In this document: one piece after another, positions 23,540 through 35,600 of the stretch
Layout: every line of letters begins with the position of its first letter
How positions within the stretch are numbered: the first letter of the stretch is position 1
From: Owenia fusiformis
Lineage: Eukaryota > Annelida > Polychaeta > Sabellida > Oweniidae
Length of the DNA: 60,000 nt
Direction of reading: 5' to 3'
NCBI GenBank assembly: GCA_903813345.2
Contig: CAIIXF020000004.1
Location: forward strand, 8,577,525-8,637,524
Notes under the pieces: model-generated
Databases searched by the model: none
What the model was told of the DNA's origin: nothing
The model's input: only the letters and a program-made list of their open reading frames with translations
Made by a program: the position numbers and the translations under genes

Positions 23540-24540
23540 TACCCTTCCTAGTTAGAGTTAAAAAAGACCAGTGAATCGAACATGAATGCGCCTTATCTTG
23601 ACCTTCTCATTAACACTGAACAAGACAACAGTATATATTGTAAGTTGCATGATGAACGAGATGATTCCAACTTTGTTATTTTGAATTTTCCCCATTTAGA
23701 CAGTAATATTCCATTAAACCCAGCATATGGGGTCTATGTATCCCAGCTTATTAGATATGGCAGGGCATGCTCTAAATATTTAGATTTTAAGTCAAGACAC
23801 AATACTTTAGTGATCAAACTGTTAGGTCAAGGTTATACTTGTATAAAGCTTAAGAAATACTTTCTCGGCTTTTCTGAAAATACAAATCATTAATTTTGAA
23901 GTTTCAAGTTTTACCACTTGAGATGCTGAAAGATGTAGGAATTGTTTAAGACATTGGAGCTGGACTCACAATTTTTCAATTGGCACCTTTTGAGGTGGAT
24001 CCCGGCTATGACATTAATGGTTGAGAAATAGGGATCGAAACCAGCCATAGTTTTCTCCTGATGACCATTGTAAACTATTGTGTTTTATGGATTATGGCGA
24101 TGGCTTTTGTGAATGGATGTTGACCCTTTGCAACGCCTATGGACTTGGAGACTGGATTTTATCTATTCCACATCATTTGAGACTGAATGCTCTATCTTGT
24201 ATGAGAACTTGTATCTACAACTATTTTTGATGTTATGAGTATTGGCTATCAATTTCGAATTTTTTCTTCAACATGTATTGTAATGACTTCAGTATGAATG
24301 AAATGCCCCTTGGTGTTCTGGTCTTGGATTGATCGGTTCTTGAATGGTGGGGAAAGGGGGTTTTAGATATAGTTTCTTTTCACGTTAGATCATGGTTTTG
24401 GGATATATGGGGTTTGTTTTTCTTGACTGGTATGCACTTAGAGTTTGCTTTTTCTTGCTAAGTTCCATTACAACTTTTGGTCATTTCCCTTTGGCACTTG
24501 TGCTTAGATATTTAAATGTGTTACGCTTTTTCAATAATGA
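23540..24540 (+). mobile_element. 5'-truncated LINE: C-terminal ORF remnant and 3' tail
   Basis: An open frame at 23582-23893 encodes FPHLDSNIPLNPAYGVYVSQ, then LIRYGRACSKYLDF and a KLLGQGY segment, the conserved C-terminal end of a LINE polyprotein family common in mollusc and cnidarian genomes. The 3' tail at 24280-24540 matches copies at 1030-1290 and 35440-35700. No reverse transcriptase domain remains, so it is a dead copy. Confidence 0.7.
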
Positions 24541-25204
24541 TAATGACGAGGCTTGATTAAATTGACAATAATAGATAATCTGAAACAGATCCATTCTGAA
24601 TGATTTGGCGCGAGTGTATGCCTGCCTTTTTTACGGAAATGTGATTTCTATATATGTCAAAGTCGATACAATTTTTTTCACGCCATTAAATAATTCCTCA
24701 GTCTGTTCTAGAATATTCCACCATAATTGAGAACGCTATTCCATCATTAGAGGATTGGAACCTTTTAGGGTTACCCTGTAATTTAACATAATTTTGATAG
24801 AGATGATGTATTGGCCGCTAGCTGTTTAACAACATTGAAATCGGGAAAGAAGAAGAACGCATCACAGTGGGTATATATAGCATTTTGAGCCGTATTTGTG
24901 ACCACTCTATGTGGCGTCACTATCCATTTGTATCCATTCCGGAACATGTTGCAAAGAAAAAAATTCCAGTGAAAAACATAAATGTTGTACAACGCTCTTT
25001 CAATTAATTGAATGCCAAAGTAGTACACACCCTTCAAAATTTGGAAATCCCCCTTTCTCATTGAAAAAAATTATAATCACTCTGTACACGCAGCATTATA
25101 TAACCGTCTTTAGAAATAGGGAAGGGAATATGCGAAGATGCTTTAGGTTTATGTGAAATGTAAATTATAACTAAAGACAATCAAAAATAAGATTTTCGAA
25201 CAAA

Positions 25205-25255
25205 TGGAATTTGAACCAACGTAGTCAAGTGATAGCCTTACCACTAGACCATAAA
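25205..25255 (-). repeat. tRNA-like relic (possible SINE head)
   Basis: The reverse strand reads TGGTCTAGTGGTAAGG (A-box-like) and, 34 bases on, GGTTCAAATTCC (B-box-like). The spacing is about 10 bases short of a tRNA and no complete cloverleaf forms, so it is a degenerate tRNA-derived repeat rather than a gene. Confidence 0.35.
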
Positions 25256-25543
25256 TGATGGATGGGGGAGGGGGTATATTCACTCTGATACAGCCCAATC
25301 TTTGGAAAATTCCCATTCCGTTCTGAGTGGGGAAGGGGAGGGGGGTCAGTCAAACCCTTGAAGAGTGCACTCTAGTCACCTTTTTGCGACATGTGTTTGA
25401 CCTTGGAATTACATAGATTAATGCAATTTATCAATTTGGAATCTTTTTATATTTCATTTGTTTTGGTACATTTATAAATTATACGAACAATTAAATAAAT
25501 CATCAGGAAAGAAAAAAGTTGGATCGTCCTTATTAAATAAATT

Positions 25544-28500
25544 TTAACTATTCAGATACTTCTCCAAGTCGGATTTAGGAGAATTCTTCGAGGTTTCACA
25601 GAACGAGTAGCCAGGGAACAGTTTTATGCCATTTCCTAGGAATGTTTCCAAAGCGGACACTTCAAGGCTAAGAATCTGAAACGCATCAAAGTTAATTACG
25701 TCTATAAAAACACATACTTATGAATAAGCAAAAAAATAACACTTACACAAATGTTTATTGGTGATATTTAAGATACACTCGAGAGTTCAAATATTAAAAA
25801 AAACGCGCAAATCCCAATTCGTTACTATGTACTTTTTATATGACATTTCCGAGCTTTAAAATGTAGCAAGTATTTAAAAAGTAAAGCCTTTGTATAGAAA
25901 ACGAACTTTTGAGAAAACGCTAGAAAATAAAAGATCTTGAAAATTATTTTATTTTAATAAAAAAAGAATGGCAACAATATAAATGCTGGCGATGAAACGT
26001 TTGAGAAATCCGAAGTTTTTCTCAAAATCACGTTAAATAGTGTCAGAGGTAACGCAGTACTTTAAGAATTTTGAGAAAAAAGGAAGATATTTGTAGACAT
26101 GCTTAGATGTCTAAAACATTGAAAAACATTTTTATTTTGTATTTATCACAGGCTGGTATCGAAATATTTGTCCGCTGTGACGGAGCATGCTATTTTTCAT
26201 AAAAACACTAAGAATACTTCACGATTTATTTTTTAACTCATATGTTTCGTTATACAATACAAAATTACTTACTCCATGCAATGGATATATCATTTGCGGG
26301 TAACTTTCACTTCTGTTTGTAGTCCAATTACGCTGGTAAGAAAATCTATTGAAAATGGCGCCGGAGTATCATACTTCAAAATGTACCATTTCTTGTTTAA
26401 CTTTCTAATGGCACGATATAGTGAAACGATAAAATTTACACATGGTTTCAGCATAACTATGAAGGTATAAATGAGATGTTGATTTATTTGGTCTTTTTAA
26501 TTCTTTTATAAAAAATAATGTTTAATTTTTTTGTCCGCTGTGACGGAGCAGTTGCAAATGTGAACTGTGAAAATGCTCCGTCACAGCGGACAAAAAATAT
26601 TAATATTATTTTTTATAAAAAAATTAAAAAGACCCAATGCATTAATATCTCATTAATGCATTCAGAGTTATGCTGAAAACATGTGTTAATATTATCGTGT
26701 CACTATATCATGCCATTAAAAAGTTAAAAAAGAAATGGTACATTTTAGAGTTTTATACTCTGGTGCCGTTTTCAATAGATTTTACTCCTAGCGTTATTGG
26801 ACTTCAAACAGAAGTGAAGGTTACACGCAAATGATATATCAATTGCATGGAGCAAGTAATTATCTTTGATATAACGAAACATATGAGTTAAAAAGCGGAC
26901 AAATCTTTCGATACCAGCCTGTGTTTATAATGTTAGAAAATCATTTTGAGATGAGTTGTATAACTTACCGTACTTGTTTCGGTATTCTCCCCATAATATG
27001 CAAAAGAGCCAATGAAATCATCAGGATCGTCATAGGGATACTTATGAGTTTTCTTCACACAACACCCTGCTGTCCAGAAATATCTGAAAAAAGTGGTATC
27101 AATGTTTAACTGATCTCATTTTGGGGGTAAATGTCATCTATCGAACCATTGGAAGGCCTAATACTAAGTTCAGAAACATGATTCAGAATATGTTAGGGTT
27201 GAATGGTATTTTCTTAAATTCTGACTTGTTCATTTTGTTAAATGTCATAGATGAGCTTGAATCTTTATCAGTTTGTATTCTTATATATTCCTGTTTCGGT
27301 AAGAGATACAGGGAGTTAAAAAAACGCAACCAAAAGAAATCGCTATATCTTGGAAAATACTAACTCAATTGTGTTCATATTTTTAGGAAAGAAAGAAGAG
27401 TTGCATTTTTTAACACCCTGTATATGACAACCCCAATGTTACATGGTCTCGCTTGTCTTGATTTACGATCCTGGCTTTCACAAGTCAGGAATGGCAAAAG
27501 ACAATTACCTTGGTACCTTTACACCATTCAGTGAACCAAAACTCGAATCACCTTTAGTACCTATTTAAGTAGCAAATATAGATATGTAAATTTCGTTAGT
27601 AGTAGCTGGTTATTGAACAATTTATTACCGATTTCGATAAGGTTTGGAAGAATAGGCAAACCAATAGATTTAGGCCCGTAGCCAGGTTTTGCCAAGATGC
27701 AGATTGTAATTTGCCCAAGTGCTTGCGGGTAACGCACAGTGCGGATGTCACGCAAGCGTTTTATAAACCGAGCCGTGTTGAGTATTCGATTATATTCAGA
27801 TATAAAGGGTGATGCCTCACAACATGGAGATTAAGAAAGTAATTGTGTATTTTCTAATACCGCTAAGCATTACACCTCTCTTTAACGCATACAATTTTAA
27901 ATTACTGCTTGTATAAACATATTTTGCAACCTTTATTCAGTATTGGTGATCAATATAATATGTTGATTCTAAATATATTTGCCTCTTGGTCCTTGGATGT
28001 CATAAAGTGATTTTATGAAAAATTGAGAAACTTTATTGGATGTGTGCTTGTGGAGGAGAGCATTGATAAACAGGGGACTGTGTGATTTGATGATATCGTG
28101 ATTTCATGTGTCACGAATGAACTTGAATCAGAGCAGAAAGTTTAACCAAACGGATTCTAGCACTATTATTAATTGTATTTGGGTAGAAAGTGAGATTACG
28201 TGAGTTGCTATTAATGAAATACACAACGATCAATCAATATACGATTGAACTGTAACATTAACATGCTTCAACGCTAAACCAAAGAGGAACTTTCAGTTAA
28301 GATAAATGGAGGGTGTACATGGGTGAATCCAGAAGCTAACAGGAGGGGGGGGGGCTTTTCAAGTCATGGAAAAATGTTTTGGCCCGGAAACCCAAAATTG
28401 GGCCTCAATTTTAAAATGTAAAGTGGTGTACTACTATACATTATTTTATGATATAAAATTTATTTACTTTATAATACGGAATCAGGGTTGTAACGTCAGA

Positions 28501-29647
28501 TAATGAGACCTACCAGTTATAAGGTACAATTGCCCTGAAGCTGTTTTGCATACGTTTGAAAAATACTCTCTGGTGTATCGTTCATATTTTGCCCATTTGG
28601 ATGCTCCACCGAACGTATGTATCTAAAACGCATGCGCATATATGACTTGGTAGTGTATACTCTGTAAATTATATTCAGGATATCTAGTTTTTCAACATGA
28701 TATCATTTACTTTCCGGTGAATAAAACTAAAACTTTTCAAAATAATTAAATTTCAAATTTCTATCTTTTATTTTTTCGAATCAAAAACTTAATTTAATAC
28801 ATTTTCTTGACTAAAAGTTTTGATTCCAGTTTTTAAAACCTCTCGTTTTCGTAAAGGAGCACCCTTTAGGAAATCGAACATGTCTCAAAGCACATTCTAA
28901 TTATGCATTCAACAATATAATAAAATATATATGCATTTTTGGTGAAAATTAGGTCAACACTTTTGAAAAAGTATGTTGATTGGTCCATTGCCCCTTCAAT
29001 ATCACTTAGGTCTGATTAACTAAATTATCATTTTATGTACTTTTCTTGAAGATGATGAATGGATCTAAAAGATACACCCATGTTCATGATCAGAAAATAT
29101 TCATAATTCAAGTTAGAATCGTTTGACATTGTTTGCGATAACCTAACACGCTCCTTTCATTTGTTTCTAAAAATGGTAAAAGACGGCGATTTGTTTGCGT
29201 AAAGTATCGGGGGCGTTTTTCATTCATTTAGCTTATGTTTCTCATCTGAAAACATCAACACACTTTAAATAATTTCATTGACTATAATATTGCACCATAT
29301 AATCCCGAAAAATTAAGATTCAAATGTATGAATAGTGTAGGTATATTGAGTGAAAGTTGAAACAAGATCGACTGAGAAACAAAGATAAGACAAATTTTGC
29401 AAGAACTTTATGAACGCCATGTATAAGCTACAGAAAGTTAAAATCAATGATAAATACATCACTATTTTGCAAAATAATCTGCAAATTTGTTAAGCCTTGC
29501 CTGTGGTGCTGCATTGGTTAACGTGAAAGTCGCAGACTGCTCTTTTAGGTCACAGTTGTTAATTGCACTTGGATTGAGATGCCCCCTGCCCATGCCGCTT
29601 GAGTGCAGAATGTAGTCATCGGGAACCGCTTGTTGTGTGCATGACAG
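25544..29647 (-). CDS. nuclease-like half (exons 12-16), active site degenerate
   Basis: Five exons (29647-29501, 28622-28514, 27560-27509, 27083-26969, 25675-25544) match the five exons of the left-edge nuclease in order, length and phase. The first differs from it at only three of 29 residues after the motif. DRGH is here GRGH (Gly codon 29590-29588), and the metal-binding Asn of FNGA is Gly (FGGA, 28610-28608). The general-base His (residue about 567) and the Glu of YER are kept. Loss of both Asp and Asn argues against normal catalysis. The frame is fully open with a normal stop, so it is not a decaying pseudogene. Confidence 0.85.
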
Positions 29648-32600
29648 CTCTTCAAATAGTTATATATATACTGACACATTGTGCTATTGTGTGCTGTTTG
29701 GTTTTGCTCTAGTATTAAAGTTTTTTGCTGCTTCATACCATGACACACCACATGTATTATTCAGTCCGTATAATAGATTCAAGATGCTAGACTAAATTCT
29801 GTTTTTTGTGTTAAATCCAACGACATCTTTTATTAAAGACTTACAATATACTACACGATGTGCATATAAAATATTATTTTCAGCATTTCTTGTGTTAAAA
29901 TCTTTATGCACCGAGTAAGTACTAACATCAATTTTAGCGAATGCGCATAAATATAGTTGTACCAGTACATGTTGAGAGAGAAAAAAATTATTAATAGTAC
30001 ATAGAGATAATACATAAATAATAAACCAACTTAAGATCTAGCAAATGGAACAAACTTCTATCCCAATACATACAGTTTTTTACACTTCCGCGATTAATTG
30101 GTTCTTTTTCATTTTTATTTTCCATTTCTAATTCGGAAATTTGAAGCATATTTTAATCATAAATGGTTCATCATATGTCATATCCACATACATATACGAA
30201 AAAGGGATGCAATTTTTGAATTTCCCTTGCAATTTAAAGTATACTAACTAGTTCTCGCAGATTTCCTCACCTCTGTTTTTCCTCCAATATAAAGGTCGCT
30301 TAGATGATGAACATATATTTGTCACTTTGTAGGCGGACCAATGGGGTATCTTACGACTGGTATCATATAATGTCGCAAAATAGTATTTAGTTGGCGACTT
30401 TTCGTTATGACCCTATAATACATACATTTTTCAAGCATGATTCTTTTACATAATATCCCTCATATTTTCCACTTTCGTTATGGCCCTTTAAAATAGCATT
30501 GTTCAAGCATGATTCTTTTACATAATGCTGTCATATTTTCCACTTTCGTTATGGCCCTATAAAACATACATTGTTCAAGCATGATTCTTTTACATAATTC
30601 TCCCTCATAGTTTCCACTTTCGTTATGGCCCTATAACGTATGCGTTGCTCTACGCACGGTCCTTCTACAAACATAATATATTCCTGATATTTTCATACTG
30701 TTCAGGTTTGCTTTCCTTGCGTTTACATTGTATGATAGGAAATTTTCGCAATGGATCTGTCTATCTATTATCTTAGTTTTCGCGTACGTACATAGCTTTG
30801 GCAATATTCAATTTTTTCGTGAATCGTCATGCATAACACTATGTGTACAATGTTTTTATCTCTTATATCTTATGTCCATTAATTCTCTTAATTGTGTGAA
30901 AGATCCAGCTTTTTTTCCGATGAAGTAAAAGAGTTATTCCGTTCAGTTGGGGTAACATTTTTGGGACACCTGGTATATAGTCACACCCTACCTGACATAT
31001 TTTCTTGTGATTGGTGGATTCACCAGGTGCGAATGTCGGAAGCTTCTCGGCAATGAAGAATTGCTTACATTGTCTAAAAATATTTATGACGTAGCTGACA
31101 TACTTTAGATTTAATAAAAGAAAAATTGTTCATAAAGGAGGAGGGAAATTAGCGCAACAGATTTTGGACAGTCATATGTTGGATTTTGGCCATTTTCTGA
31201 GGATTTAAACAATTGCATATGTTAGGCCAATGCATTACCTCCAGAAAAATCACTACTAGAGATGATAAAATAATTTCGACTTTGAGACAGGGTAGATGCA
31301 AACAACCCACCCACATGTTTTTTCTGAAATGTTTTCCTAATTTTGGACCCCTTCCACCCCTGCTTTTTAAATTTTTCTTGCATCAATATGTTGCATTTTG
31401 ACACATAGTTAACCACTTAAAGGGAATAAGTGATTCCTTCAGGGGTTTTAAAGATACCCATTATGGGTGACCAAACTTAGCTGAAAGCAATGATTTTTCC
31501 AATGGGAAAATAACATGGGAAATATTGTTTTCCACTTTATCTAAAAGGACTCATTTATTCCTTTTAAGGGATTAACTTTGTGCCAAAACACAACACATTG
31601 ATGCAAGAAAAATTAAAAAAGCAAGGATGGAAGGGGTTGAAAATTAGGAAAACATTTCAGAAAAAACATGTGGGTGGGTTGTTTGCATCTACCCTGTCTC
31701 AAAGTCGAAATTATTTTATCATCTCTAGAAGTGATTTTCCTGGAGGTAATGCATTGGCCTAACATATGCACCTGTTTAAATCCCCAGGAAATGGCCAAAA
31801 TCAAACATATGACTGTCCAAAATCTGTTGCGCTAACTTCCCTCCTCACTTGGCAGATAATACACAATTAAGATCTATCTATAACGAGACATGTATACAAA
31901 CAAATACTCTGTCAGTGTCTCGATGATGGACAATGGACAATCAAAATCAAAAATGAAATTAGTCAGTTTTTATGCTATTGTTAAGGCTCAGCTGGAAAGT
32001 AACATTTTGGTAAAAAATTGCTATACCTGCACATTACAAAATTAAGTATGAAGGCATGTGTGTATTTGCTTGCTTTTTTCAGGAAAGTATCATAACATTG
32101 TCTTCTTTTAGTAAACCTGTAAACAGGTCAATGGTAGCTCCTGTGTTGTCTGGAAACTTTGAAAGAAAATTTTGAAAAATAGGAAGTGTGAAATATCAGA
32201 ATTTCCTGGAGTTCTCATTGAAACCCTACCATATATTCTAAAAGAAGACAATGTAATGATACTTTCCTAAAAAAACAAGGAAATTGACACATGCCTTCAT
32301 ACTTTATTTTGTACCAGAAAATAACATGTGCAGGTATAGCAATGTTTTACCAAAATGTTATTTTCCAGCTGTACCTTTAATTATGGAATATCACTTTGTG
32401 TTACATAAAATCATTTTTGTTCCAGCTATTTCAAAAGTCATGAGATATTAGATAAACTTCTCGGGAAATTTCACAAAGCGTTTTGTTTATATGATGCCTG
32501 GGTCACATTTGCTGCGGTTCATCGGCCGGCGACCGGTCGATTGAGTATTTTGTTCAAAATTGAAAACATTTCTGAACAAAATAGTACTCAATCGGCCGGG

Positions 32601-35600
32601 TGCCGTAGTGAAAATCGGAACAAATTTGACCAAGGCATTAGTAGTATGCAATACTAATGCCTGGGTCACATTTTCTCCAATCCATCGACCGGCGCCCGGC
32701 CAATTGAGTTCAATATCGTATTCAATTTTGAACAAAATACCCAATCGCCCGGGCGCCGTGGTGAGAATCAGAGCAAATGTGACCAAGGCATAACACAATT
32801 CATGGCATAATAATATATAAGAATAGTCAATGTGGTTTGATGATTTCCAGGTAACTTACGAAAATGCGCCATCACTGTCCATTGACCCTTTTCCCTCATT
32901 GGGTTCTTCAGTTCCTGCATCTGGTGTACATTTAGAAAATCCCTGAAATATAGATCTTAAGGTTCAGTTGGAAAGTAACATTTTGGTAAAAAATTGCTAT
33001 ACCTGCACATGTTATTTTCTGGTACAAAATTAAGTATGAAGGCATGTGTGTATTTCCTTGCTTTTTTCAGGAAAGTATCATTACACTGTCTTCTTTAAGA
33101 ATATCTGGTAGGCGTTTAATGGGAACTACAGGAAATTCTAATATTTCACACTTTGTTTGGAAAACAATGCAAATCTCATTTTTTCAAAGGAAAAAAAATT
33201 GAAATTCTAATACGGTGAAAAATCATTAAAAAATACACAGATTCAGAATCCGGCAAGCATTTTCCCTTATTCCTCTCCGTTAAGAAGTTTTGTAAGGTGT
33301 TGGATCCCTTTAATGCCGACTCTTCAAATGTTGAGGTGATTTTGGAGCCCGATTGCGCCGCAATGTGGATTGGCTCCCAGAATGCAACATGACACGTGTC
33401 AGCTTTCAAAATGCCGTTCCGCCATTTTGAAATCTGTCACGAGTAAATAAGGTTACCTGATGTTGCATTCTGGGAGTCAATCCTCCTTGGGATTTATCCA
33501 TCATTTGCAGGTAAGAAGCTTTGGATTCATTGATTGTGCTACTTAAAAAGAATGGAAATTATTTTTGTACCTCTTGGGAGAGTTCAGGACACGAAAATTA
33601 GAATTTAGCTCATTGTGACAATTTTTGAGGGTTGAGATTTATTTTTGTCCCCCACTTTACTTAGAACCGTTTGGGGTCTATTTACCAACTTCATCGATCG
33701 TACTCGAATGGGTAGGTCCTCTAGAACGTACTACGAACGGAACCGTCGTACTTCAATCCTACCAGGGACGTTTTTACAACGAGTTGAACTGTCTGAGGAC
33801 GTATTGAGAACGAGGTAGAACTAATTGCAAACGGTAAAACTGATTAAGAACGTATTAATCAACGAGTTAGCAAAAATATAGCTATCACACCAAGCAAGTT
33901 GCCACTGCGTTCTTCAAAACTGGTTTTAAACTGTGTGCGAACGGAATGAATGTAGCTACAACGTTCTACGGTCTGTTTACGAACTTCATGGACTCTTTCC
34001 CGGACGAAAAATGTGATTTAGGATTCAAAATTCGATGGCGACCATACCGTTCTGTAATCAGGTCATGATGACCTTCTAGACTAAGGGACGGTTATACGAC
34101 GTTGCACACCGACGTGGTGCGACCTGAACGAACTGTGAATGAAATGGACGTATTGAAGACTGTTTATGAACGAAGTAGCTAATTATTTTAGACATATTTT
34201 CCGACCACAGCCAGATTGAGCCCGTTTTACGACGTTTTCGTAGGACTGGCAAGAACGGGTAAGAACTAGTTTGGTGTGATAGGGGGTAATTATTGTAGTA
34301 AATATTCACAATTCCTCCAGGACGTAAATAAAAAAACAAAAACTTACTTGACAAATATTCAAAGTCTTTAGATGTTTGTAGCTATTTTCAGCCCGTTCAT
34401 TTGTCAAATCCGCGATATTTTCTTTCGAAATAAATGCGCCATCGTCGACGAATACAGAACAACGTCCCTGGAAATTATATGAAACAAAACTTGACAAATT
34501 TTACAACTCGGGTTTGAATTCTGTTCTTAAATATTTTAAAATATTTTAAATCACCTCAGTTCAGCTCAATTTCCTCTACATAAGTGAATATTTTTAACAT
34601 TATAACATGTAATCATACAACAATTAATTGGTTATTTACATTTGTATCTATATATTCATGTTCCCGATTAAATCATAGTAAATACCCATAGCTATATGTA
34701 ATGCTATATTATGAGCTGGTATACACATCAGTAATTACACCTCATCATTACACTTTCATTATATGACTACGTAGGAATATGATAAATTGAATAGGCACCC
34801 CACCGTGTCAATGTCAGTTTCAGAGCATCGTTTGCAATATCTATGTAGCTCTTCAAAAGCCAAGTCTCTGTGCATATAATTCCCGATGTTTATATCATAA
34901 TGTCCACTCAAGTTTGGTATCACTCTGTAACTGTTTTCTGAAAAGTCAAATACAGTTAGAATCGATTGATTTTTTTAATATCACGCACGATTTGCAAGTA
35001 TAATTCTCATATAACTTCATTCTCGCCATTAGATAAATATCAGTTTCCTCAACAGATTATAATGAACGTTATTACTATTTTAGTAATATGAAATTCAATC
35101 GCCACTCTCCTAGCAAATTTTTGAGCGCGACTGTATTTTTGCTCAAACCTTATACTATTATTGTATGTTCGGAAAAATCGATCTGTATAGATGATTGAAT
35201 ACAGTTTTGCAATATGAAGCTATGTCTATACAATATGGCATAACATAAATGTGAAAATAAGTAATAACTGAACTTTTAATGCATTTTATATAGAAAGTAT
35301 TACATACCAGCATCTGAACATACTTCTGTGAAATTGTACCCCGCAAAGATAACAGGTTTCGCCCTTTTCTCGGGATTGCCGTTCAGCCCACGCCGGAGTC
35401 GACCTGAAATATCCGATATCAAACATGTTAATGTGTTGTAATGACAAACATGTATTGTAATGACTTCAGTATGAATGAAATGTCCCTTGGTGTTCTGGTC
35501 CTTGATTGTGATATTGGTTCTCGATTGGAGGGGGAGGGGGATGTTAGACATTGTTTCTTTTCACGTTAGATTATGGTTTTGGGATATGTATGGTCTACTT

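Noticed and set aside
27561-27755. ORF with a GYGPKSIGLPILPNL segment next to nuclease exon 3
   Set aside because: The true exon 3 at 27509-27560 fits the paralogue in phase and sequence; this frame is intronic and has no usable acceptor.
30650-30790. Possible exon reading DPLRKFPIIQCKRKE on the minus strand
   Set aside because: It looks slightly like the start of a nuclease domain, but phases do not fit exons 10 or 12, while the 28-base exon at 30271-30298 fits both.
31213-31804. Mirror-image ORF pairs
   Set aside because: Produced by the two arms of the 31137-31848 palindrome.
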